Shown here in pieces: positions 1 through 9,009 of a DNA stretch of 64,000 bases. Source of the DNA: Nocardia brasiliensis ATCC 700358. GTDB lineage: Bacteria; Actinomycetota; Actinomycetes; Mycobacteriales; Mycobacteriaceae. Every line of letters starts with the position of its first letter. Within the stretch, counting starts at the first letter, position 1. The stretch spans positions 3,968,001-4,032,000 of the forward strand of contig NC_018681.1 in NCBI RefSeq assembly GCF_000250675.2. The letters are read 5' to 3'. The translations under genes and the position numbers were made by a program. The notes below the pieces were generated by a model. It did no database searches. It saw nothing but the letters and a program-made list of their open reading frames with translations, and was not told the origin of the DNA.

Positions 1-249
1 GAAGACGAAGACCAGATCCGGGCGCAGCGCCGCGGCGGCGCGGTCGATCTCATCGTGCAGCGCGGCGATATCCCACGGTGCCCGGCGTTGATTCAGCTTG
101 GCGTAGAGCCACGGCGGAGAAAGCCTGCGCGGCAAGGTGACCCGGGTGGTGTCGAGGACGACGACGTCGTGCCCGGCCTGCCGGAAGCCGTCCGCGAGCG
201 ATCGGGCGTTGCTGCCGACCCAGTCGTCGCCGAGGTAGAGAATTCTCAT
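1..249 (-). CDS. Glycosyltransferase, N-terminal part (runs off the window)
   Basis: An open frame of 83 codons begins at the ATG at 249-247 and continues past base 1. It reads MRILYLGDDWVGSNARSLAD and continues with a GF-x2-AGHDVVVLD segment, which is the first beta-strand and helix of a GT-B Rossmann fold. The style (short MRILYLGD start, no GT4-type glycine loop) recalls CgeB/DUF3880-like glycosyltransferases, but the catalytic half is outside the window, so family and substrate stay open. Its ATG overlaps the TGA of the flippase gene upstream by four bases (ATGA), so translation is probably coupled and it belongs to the same minus-strand operon. Confidence 0.7.
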   Translation of the reverse strand, partial: MRILYLGDDWVGSNARSLADGFRQAGHDVVVLDTTRVTLPRRLSPPWLYAKLNQRRAPWDIAALHDEIDRAAAALRPDLVFVF

Positions 250-1619
250 GACCCGCCCTCCTCCCGCATCAGCACAATCGCGGGACCGTCGGCGGTCGTT
301 ACCCGCTCACGGTGGATGAGCGTCCGGATGCGCAGCAGATACCAGGCGGCGACGGTGAATTCGACGACGACGGTGCCGTAGACGAGCGTCCACACCGAGT
401 GGGTACGGAACGCGATCACGAGTGCGGTGGCCGCTACGGCGGTGCCGAGCACCGCCCCGATCAGCACCCCGGTGGTGTCCTGGCGCACCGGCAGGACGGC
501 CGTGGTGACGAACGAGGTGATAGCGGTAGCGGGGAGCACGAAGGTCTCCACCCGCAACAGTCCGATGGCGGCCGTGAAATCCTTGCCGAACACCAGGTGG
601 ATCAACATCGGCGCGGCCAGCCACACCGCGGCCGCGGCCACGGTCGCGGTGCAGACGCAGGCGAGCAGCGCCTGCATGGCGTGGCGCCAGAAGTTGTCGT
701 CGGCGCTCTTGCGCGCCATGCGGGGTAGCAGCGCGAAACCGATGGGATCCAAGGTGGATTGGATCGCACGGACCAGTCGGTCCCCGGCGGAGTAGAGGCC
801 GAGCGATACCGCGTCGAGCACCGCCGAATACACCGCCGCCGCACCCTGTCCGTACGACGTGACCAGCAGCCGAGAGGTGAAAACCGGGGCGCCGGTACGT
901 AACACGGTTCGGATGCCGCGGGGGCGGGCCGGGCGCCCGAAGGTGCGCAGCGAATCCCACCAGGTCAGCGCGACGGTGGGCACCGACGACACGAGCAGGC
1001 AGAGCAGCGCGACCTGTGCGCTCGGCAGCCGGGGCAGCACGGCGACGAGCAGCACGAGATAGCCGATGCGGCCGACCGCCTGATAGGCGGTCGAAGCGCC
1101 GAAGCGGCCCTGACCGATCAGCAGCCAGTCCTCGGAGACCGACCAGAAGCCGCCGGCGAACAAGCCCAGCAGGATCATCTCCAGATGTTCCGGCGCGCCG
1201 ACGGCATAGCTGAGCAACAGTGCGGCACCGAGCACGCCGAGTGTGCCCGCCCGGATCGCCAGATAGTCGCCGCGCAGCTGGTTGACGTGCCGGAACCGGT
1301 CGCTGCCGAGTTCGGAGGAGTTGGTGTCGTGCACCCGCGCCGCCAGATACGAGGTGATACCGAGATCGACCAGCAGCGAGCCGATGAAGTAGGCGGACAT
1401 GCCGATCGCGAGCAGGCCGAGACCGTGGGTGCCGAGTACCCGGGCGATCAGCGGCACAGTGACGATGGTGACGACGTACTGCCCGTATTTGCCGAAGCTG
1501 ACGTAACCGATATCGCGGATTATCGCGAGAAAACCGTGGCGCGGCCGGGGGTTACGACGATGCGAGCCGCCGCCGGCGGGCGACCGGTCGGGTGCGTTCG
1601 GCGCGGCGTGTTCAGCCAT
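246..1619 (-). CDS. Wzx-like polysaccharide flippase (MATE/MOP superfamily)
   Basis: A predicted inner-membrane protein of 457 residues that would flip a lipid-linked saccharide across the cytoplasmic membrane. After a basic, Pro/Gly-rich N-terminal tail it starts the typical first helix of the family (IRDIGYVSFGKYGQYVVTIV), followed by about a dozen hydrophobic segments, ending in a short basic tail. The family is usually 400-500 residues long, so it is complete. The frame is open 20 codons further upstream, but the ATG at 1619 overlaps the stop of the preceding glycosyltransferase (ATGGCTGA) and fits translational coupling better. It is flanked on both sides by glycosyltransferases, supporting a role in surface-glycan export. 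The exact substrate cannot be read from the sequence. Confidence 0.85.
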   Translation of the reverse strand: MAEHAAPNAPDRSPAGGGSHRRNPRPRHGFLAIIRDIGYVSFGKYGQYVVTIVTVPLIARVLGTHGLGLLAIGMSAYFIGSLLVDLGITSYLAARVHDTNSSELGSDRFRHVNQLRGDYLAIRAGTLGVLGAALLLSYAVGAPEHLEMILLGLFAGGFWSVSEDWLLIGQGRFGASTAYQAVGRIGYLVLLVAVLPRLPSAQVALLCLLVSSVPTVALTWWDSLRTFGRPARPRGIRTVLRTGAPVFTSRLLVTSYGQGAAAVYSAVLDAVSLGLYSAGDRLVRAIQSTLDPIGFALLPRMARKSADDNFWRHAMQALLACVCTATVAAAAVWLAAPMLIHLVFGKDFTAAIGLLRVETFVLPATAITSFVTTAVLPVRQDTTGVLIGAVLGTAVAATALVIAFRTHSVWTLVYGTVVVEFTVAAWYLLRIRTLIHRERVTTADGPAIVLMREEGGS

Positions 1620-2793
1620 ACGGGTTTCGCTCCGAAGAAGAGGGGGTGCCCGCGGCGTCGTTGCGTTGTGCGATGTCATCGAGGAAGGCCGCGACCGGGC
1701 CGGCCGTCGCGGCGCTGCCGAAGTCCGCGGCGCGCAGCCGCCCGGCGTCGGCGAGCCGAGTGCGTAGCGCGGCGTCGGCGATGAGGGTGTCCAGGGCCGC
1801 GGTGAGCTGGTGTGCGGACCCGCCGTCGACGAGCAGGCCGTCGACGTCCGGCGTGATGATTTCCGCGGGACCGCCCGGCCGGGCGGCGATCACGGCGCAG
1901 CCCGCCTGCATGCCTTCGACGATCACCTGGCCGAACGGCTCCGGCAGGATTGAACAGTGCACGAGAATGTCCGTGTCGCAGAGGTATTCGCCTGGATCGT
2001 CGATGTGACCGGTGAACGTGACCGGAAGTGCGAGGTCTTGGGCGAGCCGTTCCAGCTCGGTGCGATAGGCCTGCTCGTCGAAGAAGGTGCCGCCGATCAG
2101 GTAGACCCGGTGCGGGCGCGTCTTCGTCGCGGCCAGGGCACGCAACAGCACGTCCTGCCCCTTCCACGGGGCGAGCCTGCCGAGCATGGCGACCACCGTC
2201 TCGGCGGGTGGGCGCTGCGTGGAACGCGTTGTGCCGATGGCGGGTTCGACGACAGGGTAGGCGACGAGCGCGGGTTTGCGTCCGACCGGCAAGGTGTCGA
2301 GTGTGGTGCGGCTGTTGGCGAGGTAACCGGCGCAGCACCAGCGGCCCAGCAGGCGCAGCACGAACGTGGGCAGCCGGCCGAAATAGTCGGCGGCGATCCG
2401 GTCGTGTACTTGCCAGACCAGCGGAATCCGGGCGCGCCGCGCGGCGACGATCCCCATCACGAGCGCTTTGCTGCTCTCCGCGACGAGCACGCGGGCGCCG
2501 ACCCGTCGCGCGGCGCCGCCCACCGTCCAGCCCAGTCGGAGCAGCGCCGCGAATCCGGCGACGAGTCGTACCGGCCCCGCGCCGATGGTCATCGCCCTGC
2601 TCTCGAAACGACCACGCAGCAGCAGGGTTTCGACCCCGCGTGCGCGCATGCGCTCGACCATCGGACCATCTTCGGTATACGCCATCGCGATATCCGCCCG
2701 ACCGAGGTCCCGCAGCGCGGACAGCAGGCGCAGCGTGGCCAATTCGGCGCCCGACGGTGCCGCGGTGTGCGCGAGGAACAGCGCCTTGGTCAT
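1612..2793 (-). CDS. GT4-family glycosyltransferase
   Basis: A 393-residue GT-B enzyme predicted to transfer an activated sugar to a growing lipid-linked glycan at the cytoplasmic face of the membrane. The N-terminal half begins MTKALFLAHTAAPSGAELAT, the GT4 acceptor domain with its AxxGGAE-like loop. The C-terminal half carries MLGRLAPWKGQDVLLRAL and the EPFGQVIVEGMQAG segment with the E-x7-E motif that binds the donor nucleotide sugar. The frame is open far upstream, but only the ATG at 2793 fits: it overlaps the TGA of the preceding glycosyltransferase as ATGA. The end overlaps the flippase start. The sugar transferred is not identifiable. Confidence 0.9.
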   Translation of the reverse strand: MTKALFLAHTAAPSGAELATLRLLSALRDLGRADIAMAYTEDGPMVERMRARGVETLLLRGRFESRAMTIGAGPVRLVAGFAALLRLGWTVGGAARRVGARVLVAESSKALVMGIVAARRARIPLVWQVHDRIAADYFGRLPTFVLRLLGRWCCAGYLANSRTTLDTLPVGRKPALVAYPVVEPAIGTTRSTQRPPAETVVAMLGRLAPWKGQDVLLRALAATKTRPHRVYLIGGTFFDEQAYRTELERLAQDLALPVTFTGHIDDPGEYLCDTDILVHCSILPEPFGQVIVEGMQAGCAVIAARPGGPAEIITPDVDGLLVDGGSAHQLTAALDTLIADAALRTRLADAGRLRAADFGSAATAGPVAAFLDDIAQRNDAAGTPSSSERNPYG

Positions 2794-3893
2794 CGGCTGA
2801 CCTCCCGGTACAGCGCGAGGTGCCGCCGCGCCGTGACATCCCAGGAAAACGTCTCGGCGTGCGCCCGGCATCGTTGCGGGCTGGGCAGGTCGCCGTGCAG
2901 GGCGCTGACCAGCCGCGCGCCGAGGGCCTCGGCGTCGCCCGCGGGCACGATCAGGGACGGGTCGAGGCCGTGCACCGAATCCGGCAGTCCGCCACAGTCG
3001 GTCACGATCGGCGCGCGGCCCGCCGCGAGCGATTCGAGCGCGATCAGCCCGAAACCCTCGAGCGCCGTGGTGGGCACCACCGTCAGCGTTGCGAGTTCGT
3101 ACAGTTCGGTCAGCCGTTTGTCGTCGACGTGTCCGGCGAACTGGACGGTATCGCGCAGAGTCGCTGCCGCCGAACGGAGTTCGTGCTCGGCGGTGCCGGT
3201 GCCGACGAGCACGAGCCGGGCGTCCGGATGGTCGGCGAGCACGGCGGGCCACGCGCGCAGCAGCGTATCGATGCCCATGCGGCGTTCGAGTCTGCGCACG
3301 CACAGCACCGAGCGCGTCGCGGTGTCGGCGGGGATCGGGGTGGGCTGGAAACGATCGAGGTCGACACCGGGTGCGATGACCGCGACCCGATCGGGGGAAA
3401 CCCGGTAGTCGGTATGTAGTACCTCACGAAAGTGGTTGGACAGCACCACGAATCGGTCCGCGCCGAGGTACCGGATCCGTTCGAGCAGATACTTGGCGCG
3501 CACCGCAGCGGGGTGCTGTCCGGTCATCCGGCTCTCCGCCGCCCACGGGCCGTGGAAGTGGACGACCAGCGGTAAGCGGCCTCGTCGAGTCAAAGCGACC
3601 GGTCCGTACAGACAGAAGTGGCGGTCCAGCACCGTGCCGGGGTCCAACTCGGCGCGGTCGAGCAGCGCGGCGCGCGTCCGGTGCAGCGTGGAACCGCCTG
3701 TGCCGCCCCATGATCGGGCGTTCACGGCGTCCGGCGCGGCCGTGCCGAAGGCGGCCGCGGACACCGCGATCCCCGGTTGCCGTGCGAGGGCGTGGAACAG
3801 CTCCGTGAAGTACCGATTGAGCCCGCCGGGCGCGGACGTGAACCACTCCGATCCCGTCATGTGGACCCGAACTATCCCGGAACTTCCCGTCAC
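2790..3893 (-). CDS. GT4-family glycosyltransferase, first gene of the operon
   Basis: A 367-residue GT-B enzyme. It shows an N-terminal acceptor loop (SAPGGLNRYFTELFHAL), the mid-protein VIAPGVDLDRF hinge, the donor-domain start VLCVRRLERRMGIDTLL and the EGFGLIALESLAAG segment with the E-x7-E donor-binding motif. Start is a GTG at 3893 with a GGGG ribosome site about 6 bases upstream; an internal ATG eleven codons later is possible but has no clear ribosome site. It seems to be the first gene of the minus-strand run glycosyltransferase, glycosyltransferase, flippase, glycosyltransferase, all joined by 4-8 base overlaps. Function inferred: stepwise assembly of a surface oligosaccharide. Confidence 0.88.
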   Translation of the reverse strand: MTGSSGIVRVHMTGSEWFTSAPGGLNRYFTELFHALARQPGIAVSAAAFGTAAPDAVNARSWGGTGGSTLHRTRAALLDRAELDPGTVLDRHFCLYGPVALTRRGRLPLVVHFHGPWAAESRMTGQHPAAVRAKYLLERIRYLGADRFVVLSNHFREVLHTDYRVSPDRVAVIAPGVDLDRFQPTPIPADTATRSVLCVRRLERRMGIDTLLRAWPAVLADHPDARLVLVGTGTAEHELRSAAATLRDTVQFAGHVDDKRLTELYELATLTVVPTTALEGFGLIALESLAAGRAPIVTDCGGLPDSVHGLDPSLIVPAGDAEALGARLVSALHGDLPSPQRCRAHAETFSWDVTARRHLALYREVSR

Positions 3894-4010
3894 CCATGCC
3901 CCCTACTGGCGGTGATGGCGGGACGAGTCGCTGTCGGTGAACTCGCCTCTCCCGCAGCAGTCTAGGGGACCGGGGGCCTTCTGGTCGGCCAGTCGGCGAG
4001 CAACAATTCG

Positions 4011-5816
4011 TCAACCCAGATCGAACAGGTTCGGTTGCCCGGCGCGCAGGCGTGCGGCGTCCATCTGGCGCAGCGGTTCGAACGCGGGTATCGCGGCGCG
4101 GGTGAACAACTGGGCGCGAGCGGCGGGGGAGCCGGCCGCGTCGAGCAAGGCGTTCACCGCGGTGCGAGCCGCCTCGTTGGCGCCCTCCATGGTGGCCAGA
4201 TCGAAGTTGGTCCGCACATAGTCGGCGGCGAGGAACAGATTGGGGATCCCGGTGTGCGCGGTGGGCCGGGCGGCCCACGAGCCGACGGTGTTGACCAGCA
4301 ACGGTTCGTCGTTGTGGTTCTGGCCGTCCTGCCAGCTGATACCGGGATCGAGCAGCCAGTCCCGCACGATGCCGTCCTTCAGTTGGACACGCCCGTCGTC
4401 GTTGAGCGCGGCGGTGAGCTGAGCCCAGGTCTCCTGGTAGATCTCTTCTCGGGTGCAGTGTTTGGCGGTCTTGCCGTACAGGATGCCGGGGGTATCCCAG
4501 TCGGCGATATCAATGGTGAGACCGTCGACGACCCGGCCGTCGCCGTATTTCGCGGCGTAGTCGACGTCCCAGAACGCGCGCTGCGTATACGAGGTCAGTC
4601 GCCACGGCGCGTCGAGATAGATGTTGTAGCCCGCGCCGAGCTCCAGCTTCTCGCTGACGAACATCTGCATGCCGGTCATCCAGTCGACGGTCAGCGCGTC
4701 CATGCGCGCCAAACTCGGTTCGAGACTGCGCATCTCGGGCGACCACAGGCGCTGCGCCCGATCTGTCGGCACGGCACAGACATACCAGTCGGCTCGGTGC
4801 AGCGTGGTCGAGCCGTCCGATCTGCGGATCCGCGCGCCGCCGATCTCCCCGCCCGCGACCTCGAAACCGTCCAGGGCGTGCCCGGGCAGGAACCGCACGC
4901 CCAGCTCGCTCAGCAGCGCGATCCACGGATCCAGCCAGGCCTCGTTGGTCGGGCCGTTGAGCACCTGATAGACCTTCGGGCCGCCGGCGAGTTCCTGCAG
5001 CAGGGCGATGAAGAAGCTCTCCATCATGTTGCCCATGGTCCGGGTGCTCGCGACATACTCCTTCGCCGCCACCAGTGCCCGGGTCAAACCCGTTGCGGCC
5101 AGGGCCTGGAACTGCGCGGAGCGCTGTGCCGCGCCGACAAAGTCCCACCAGCTGAGGTGTTCCCACTGCGCGAAGCGACGCTCCTCGCTGGAGGTGAGAT
5201 AGGTGATGACCCGCCCGGCCATGTGGATCGCCTCGGGCAGCGGGATGAGGTTGTTCTTCATGAACACCTCGATCAAGATGCGCTGCAACCCTTCCGGGGT
5301 GAGTGCTTGGCGCGGATCGAAGTAGAAGCCGAACATCAGCGGGAAGCCGTCGGGGAGATTGCCTGCCCTGGGGTATCGGGGGTCGTTGACCGAGAACGGG
5401 ATCAGGTTGTCGTAGACGGTGTTCCGGGTGCCGGGCAGCGGAATGCGGCGCATCGTGTCGTGCACGTTGTGATAGAACGAGGTGAACCCGCGCGCTCCGT
5501 GCTCACCCGGTAGCGGGGCCCGGCCGCCGATCCCGGTGCCGGGCAGGGGAATGGTGCGGGATTTCCCGCCGAGCTCTTTGCGGTCGAAGACGGTCACCTC
5601 GAAACCCCGCTCGGCCAATTCGTGTGCCGCGGTGAGTCCGCCGATGCCGGCGCCGAGTACCGCGACGGTGTTGCGCGCGGGCCCGTTTCGCCGGCGGGGC
5701 TCGCGCGCCGCCGCGGTACCCGCGCTCGCTGCCAAGCCGGCCGCACCGGCCAGGCCGGCCGCGCCACGTAAGACCGAACGCCTGCTGACCGCACTGTTCC
5801 GTTGGTGAGGTGTCAC
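4011..5816 (-). CDS. Tat-exported FAD-dependent oxidoreductase (desaturase/amine-oxidase fold)
   Basis: A 601-residue flavoprotein. The N-terminus has a twin-arginine signal (SRRSVLRG followed by an Ala/Gly-rich hydrophobic stretch ending near TAAA), so it is probably exported folded with FAD bound. The dinucleotide-binding motif VAVLGAGIGGLTAAHELAER follows at about residues 48-67, and the family's C-terminal FAD segment FLAADYVRTNFDLATMEGAN is present near the end. The fold is that of phytoene desaturase/flavin amine oxidases; the substrate is unknown. The GTG at 5816 is the start that places the Tat signal at the N-terminus; the open frame runs further upstream into the operator. It is divergent from a TetR gene with a palindrome between them, which suggests repression by that TetR. 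Confidence 0.82.
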   Translation of the reverse strand: MTPHQRNSAVSRRSVLRGAAGLAGAAGLAASAGTAAAREPRRRNGPARNTVAVLGAGIGGLTAAHELAERGFEVTVFDRKELGGKSRTIPLPGTGIGGRAPLPGEHGARGFTSFYHNVHDTMRRIPLPGTRNTVYDNLIPFSVNDPRYPRAGNLPDGFPLMFGFYFDPRQALTPEGLQRILIEVFMKNNLIPLPEAIHMAGRVITYLTSSEERRFAQWEHLSWWDFVGAAQRSAQFQALAATGLTRALVAAKEYVASTRTMGNMMESFFIALLQELAGGPKVYQVLNGPTNEAWLDPWIALLSELGVRFLPGHALDGFEVAGGEIGGARIRRSDGSTTLHRADWYVCAVPTDRAQRLWSPEMRSLEPSLARMDALTVDWMTGMQMFVSEKLELGAGYNIYLDAPWRLTSYTQRAFWDVDYAAKYGDGRVVDGLTIDIADWDTPGILYGKTAKHCTREEIYQETWAQLTAALNDDGRVQLKDGIVRDWLLDPGISWQDGQNHNDEPLLVNTVGSWAARPTAHTGIPNLFLAADYVRTNFDLATMEGANEAARTAVNALLDAAGSPAARAQLFTRAAIPAFEPLRQMDAARLRAGQPNLFDLG

Positions 5817-5838
5817 TGCCCGACCCCGTTCGCAAAAC

Positions 5839-5856
5839 TGACTATTATGATAGTCA
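5839..5856. promoter_or_regulatory. TetR-type operator palindrome
   Basis: TGACTAT-TATG-ATAGTCA: perfect 7-base arms around a 4-base spacer, with further complementary AAA/TTT bases outside. It lies 23 bases upstream of the FAD oxidoreductase start and 61 bases upstream of the TetR start, where one dimer could repress both divergent promoters. Binding by this TetR is inferred. Confidence 0.75.
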
Positions 5857-5917
5857 TCTTTAGCAGATGGCCGCGCGTGATGGGAGACAATGCGTAGATG
5901 ACGAGGCGGAGCGAACG

Positions 5918-6613
5918 ATGACCGGCACGCCGAAACAGCGTCGCCCGGTGCGGCCCTACGGCGGTGTCGGCGCGGCCGACCGGGTGGCGGCACGCCGCGG
6001 CAAACTGCTGGCAGCAGGCTTGGAGCTGTTCGGAACCCGGGGCTATCCGGCCACCGGCGTGAAGGACCTGTGCCGCACCGCCGGACTCACCGACCGGTAC
6101 TTCTACGAATCCTTCGGCGGCACTGCGGAATTGTTCGCGGCGGTGTTCGACCAGGTGATCGACGAGCTGTTCGCGGCGGTGGTCGTGGCGGTGGACGCGG
6201 CTCCCGCCACCGGCACCCGCAAGCTGCGCGCGGGCATCGGCACGTACCTCACCGCGCTGGCCGAGGACGCGCGCAAGATGCGGATCGTGTTCGTCGAGCC
6301 CGCCGGGGCCGGCGCCGAACAGCGGATGCGCGAGGCACTGTGGCGCTTCGCCCGGCTGGTGGCCCGCACCGCCACCGCGGCGCGGCCGGAGACCGAGCCG
6401 CCGGCCGAGCTGGTGGACATCTACGCGCTGTCGGTGGTCGGCATGCTCGAACGCGTGCTCGTCGAGAAGGAAGGCGGGCGGCTGGACGTACCGATGGACG
6501 AACTCGTCGACTATTGCACGGCATTCGCCGCGGCGTCGCTGGCGGCGCTCTACGCGGGGCGGATAACCAAACAGTCCGGTCGGCCCGAAGGGCGTTCCCG
6601 CACAAGCGATTGA
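5918..6613 (+). CDS. TetR-family transcriptional regulator
   Basis: A 231-residue DNA-binding regulator. The N-terminal helix-turn-helix is clear: GKLLAAGLELFGTRGYPATG, then VKDLCRTAGLTDRYFYESFGG (recognition helix) at about residues 30-70. The C-terminal ligand-binding domain is helical and family-specific; the ligand is unknown. The ATG at 5918 has a GGAG ribosome site about 8 bases upstream; an earlier in-frame ATG at 5867 lies close to the operator and lacks one. It is divergent from the Tat flavoprotein gene and is the natural candidate to bind the palindrome at 5839-5856. Confidence 0.88.
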   Translation: MTGTPKQRRPVRPYGGVGAADRVAARRGKLLAAGLELFGTRGYPATGVKDLCRTAGLTDRYFYESFGGTAELFAAVFDQVIDELFAAVVVAVDAAPATGTRKLRAGIGTYLTALAEDARKMRIVFVEPAGAGAEQRMREALWRFARLVARTATAARPETEPPAELVDIYALSVVGMLERVLVEKEGGRLDVPMDELVDYCTAFAAASLAALYAGRITKQSGRPEGRSRTSD

Positions 6614-6739
6614 GTAGCGCGCGGTTTTCCGGTAACTCCCGGTACGGTAGCCGCGATGCATAGCGTGGGGTAGATTTCACAACGAGTTCGTGCTCGGCAC
6701 GGGCCGACCCGGCAGGGGGCTGGCGGGAGGATATGCACA

Positions 6740-8119
6740 GTGGGGACCGAAGGTTCCGCGGCCGAGCGCGCCGAACTTGCCGAGGGCAATATTCGGGTGC
6801 TGGTCGAGAACGGCGAATACTGGCTGCGCAACCGCGGCGATATCGCGATGATGGCGGTGACGGTCGAACGACTGCGGGCCCGATGGCCGCGCGCCCGGAT
6901 CGGGGTGCTCACCCACCAACCCGGCATCCTGCGCGCGCTGTTGCCGACGGCGGAACCGCTCTGCGGCCCGGACTGGTCGTGGCGCGGTGACGGGTGGGCG
7001 GCGCGGTTATCCCGCAGGGCCGCAACGAAACTGGGCGGTCCGGCGGCGCTGCACTGGCGGGCCGCCACCGACGGACCCAAGGACCGGTTACGCGCGCTGC
7101 GCTCGGCGGCGAAACGCCGGACCGCGGGCCCCGGCATCACCGAACACGTGACGGTGCCCGCCGACAGCGCCTTCCCTGTCGAAATACCCGCCGCGGTCGA
7201 ACAGGCATCGCTGGTGCTGGCGCTCGGCGGTGGCTACATGACCGACGTCGACCGCTATCAGGCGCACCGCACGCTGAATCTGCTGGAATACGCCCGCGCC
7301 CGCGGCATTCCGACCGCCCTCGTCGGCCAGGGCCTCGGTCCGCTACGCGATCCGGAGCTGCTACGCCGGGCAGGCGAGGTGTTACCCGGCGTGGACTTCG
7401 TGGCCTTGCGCGAGCGGCGGCGGGGCCCGGAGTTGTTGTCGCGCATGGGTGTCGCGCCCGAGCGGGTGCTCGTCACCGGGGACGACGCGGTCGAGTTCGC
7501 CTATCGGTTGCGTCAGGCCCGGATCGGTGCGGATATCGGCCTGTGCCTGCGGGTCGCGGACTACTCACCGGTCGGCGTGGCCGCGCAGGAGACGCTCGGC
7601 CGGGTGGTGCGCACTTGTGCGGCCCACCATGGAGCCGGGGTGGTTCCGCTGATCATTTCCGAATACGCCTCCGAGGACCGGCTTTCCACGCTGCCGCTGA
7701 TGGCGGGGGCGCAGCTCGCGCGGCCCGCCGTCGGCCGTGGCGGCACGCCGCAGGACGTCGCGCGTCAGGTCGCGGGTTGCCGGGTGCTCGTCACGAGCGC
7801 CTACCACCTCGCGGTCTTCGCGCTGTCGCAAGGCATTCCAGCGGTGGGCATCACCGCCTCGGAGTACTACGACGACAAGTTCCACGGTCTGGCGCAGATG
7901 TTCGGCACCGGACTGCGGATCGTGCACCTGAACGATCCCGCGCTGGAGACGCAGCTGACCGAGGCCGTGCAGCGGTCCTGGGACGACGCGCCACTGGTGC
8001 GGGAGCCCTTGCAGCGCAAGGCGATAGAGCAGATCGACGCCAGCAGAGCCGGGCTCGAGCGGGTATTCCGGCTGGTGGACAGCGGCCCGGTACGTCCGGG
8101 CCATCAGCTAGGGGGATGA
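6740..8119 (+). CDS. Polysaccharide pyruvyltransferase family protein (WcaK-like)
   Basis: A 459-residue protein of the family that adds pyruvate ketals, from phosphoenolpyruvate, to sugars of surface polysaccharides. Family features include the early NRGDIAMMAVTVERLR segment, LVLALGGGYMTDVDRY with the glycine-rich loop, VLVTGDDAVEFAY, and a C-terminal CRVLVTSAYHLAVFALSQGI followed by VGITASEYYDDKFHGL, which resembles the conserved SxRxH/K donor-site region. Start is GTG at 6740 behind a GGGAGG ribosome site 9 bases upstream. The next glycosyltransferase starts three bases after its stop, so the two form an operon. Assignment to the family is firm; that it uses pyruvate rather than being a relative is inferred. 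Confidence 0.82.
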   Translation: MGTEGSAAERAELAEGNIRVLVENGEYWLRNRGDIAMMAVTVERLRARWPRARIGVLTHQPGILRALLPTAEPLCGPDWSWRGDGWAARLSRRAATKLGGPAALHWRAATDGPKDRLRALRSAAKRRTAGPGITEHVTVPADSAFPVEIPAAVEQASLVLALGGGYMTDVDRYQAHRTLNLLEYARARGIPTALVGQGLGPLRDPELLRRAGEVLPGVDFVALRERRRGPELLSRMGVAPERVLVTGDDAVEFAYRLRQARIGADIGLCLRVADYSPVGVAAQETLGRVVRTCAAHHGAGVVPLIISEYASEDRLSTLPLMAGAQLARPAVGRGGTPQDVARQVAGCRVLVTSAYHLAVFALSQGIPAVGITASEYYDDKFHGLAQMFGTGLRIVHLNDPALETQLTEAVQRSWDDAPLVREPLQRKAIEQIDASRAGLERVFRLVDSGPVRPGHQLGG

Positions 8120-8122
8120 CTC

Positions 8123-8962
8123 ATGGCCAGCCTGTCGATATGTGTTCCGGCGTACAACTCCGCGCGCACGCTCGCCACGACGCTGCGTTCGGTGCTCGAC
8201 CAGGACGCGGAGTTCGAGCTCGTGGTGCTGGACAACGCCAGCACCGACGACACCGGCGCGATCGCGCGCTCGTTCGAGGACCCGCGGATCCGGGTGCTGC
8301 ACAACGATGCCGTGCTGCCGATCGGGGACAACTGGAACAAGGTGATCCGCGCGTCCCGTGGCGACCTCGTCAAGGTGGTCTGCGCCGACGACGTGCTGCG
8401 TCCCGGTGCGCTGGCCGCGCAACTCGCGGTGATGGCCGGTGACCCGGGCATCGCGATCTCGTCGAGCCGATTCGAGGTGATCGACGAGGACGGCGCGCTG
8501 CTCGAGACCGGACTCGGCTTGCCGGGACTGCTCGGCAGGCAGACGGCGCGGGCCCTGGCGCGGGCCATCGTGCGGCGCGGGCCCGCCGATTTCGGGCCGA
8601 CCGCGGCGGCGATGTTCTACCGCAAGCATTTCGACCTGGTCGGCGGCCTGCGCGGGGATCTGGTGTTCCCGATGGACGTGGACCTGTTCGCGCGGGCGTC
8701 GTCGTTCGGTGTGTTCTTCGGGATGACCGAAATACTTGCCGCCTGGCGCAATTCGTCGTTCAACCTGTGCAGCCGCACCTCGACGGTGAGCAAGCTGACC
8801 GATATGTATCGGTTCCACCACCGCATCGCGGGCGACTACCCGAACCTGGTGAGCCGCGGCGATGTGCTCGCTGGTGACACCCGGCTGGCCCGAGCGGCGC
8901 TGTACCGGTTGCGGGTTCGGACCGTGGCCACGGTTCGCAAGCGTCCGGACCTGCTGGTTTGA
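8123..8962 (+). CDS. GT2-family glycosyltransferase
   Basis: A 279-residue GT-A enzyme. It starts SLSICVPAYNSARTLATTLRSVLDQ, the nucleotide-binding strand of GT2, then LVVLDNASTDDTGAIA and a VVCADDVLRPGALA segment containing the DxD-like metal site (CADD). The acceptor region contains FPMDVDLFARAS. There are no transmembrane segments, so it is probably cytosolic or peripheral. It starts three bases after the stop of the pyruvyltransferase-family gene with a GGGGG ribosome site, indicating co-expression in one glycan-modification operon. The sugar is unknown. Confidence 0.9.
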   Translation: MASLSICVPAYNSARTLATTLRSVLDQDAEFELVVLDNASTDDTGAIARSFEDPRIRVLHNDAVLPIGDNWNKVIRASRGDLVKVVCADDVLRPGALAAQLAVMAGDPGIAISSSRFEVIDEDGALLETGLGLPGLLGRQTARALARAIVRRGPADFGPTAAAMFYRKHFDLVGGLRGDLVFPMDVDLFARASSFGVFFGMTEILAAWRNSSFNLCSRTSTVSKLTDMYRFHHRIAGDYPNLVSRGDVLAGDTRLARAALYRLRVRTVATVRKRPDLLV

Positions 8963-8969
8963 CCACCGG

Positions 8970-9001
8970 CGGTGTGGCGCTCGCCCCGGGGCGCCACACC
9001 G
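8970..9001. terminator. Bidirectional hairpin terminator
   Basis: CGGTGTGGCGC and GCGCCACACCG form an 11-bp GC-rich stem around a 10-base loop in the short gap between the convergent GT2 and porin genes. There is no T-tract, as is usual in high-GC actinobacteria. Confidence 0.75.
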
Positions 9002-9009
9002 GCCGGACC

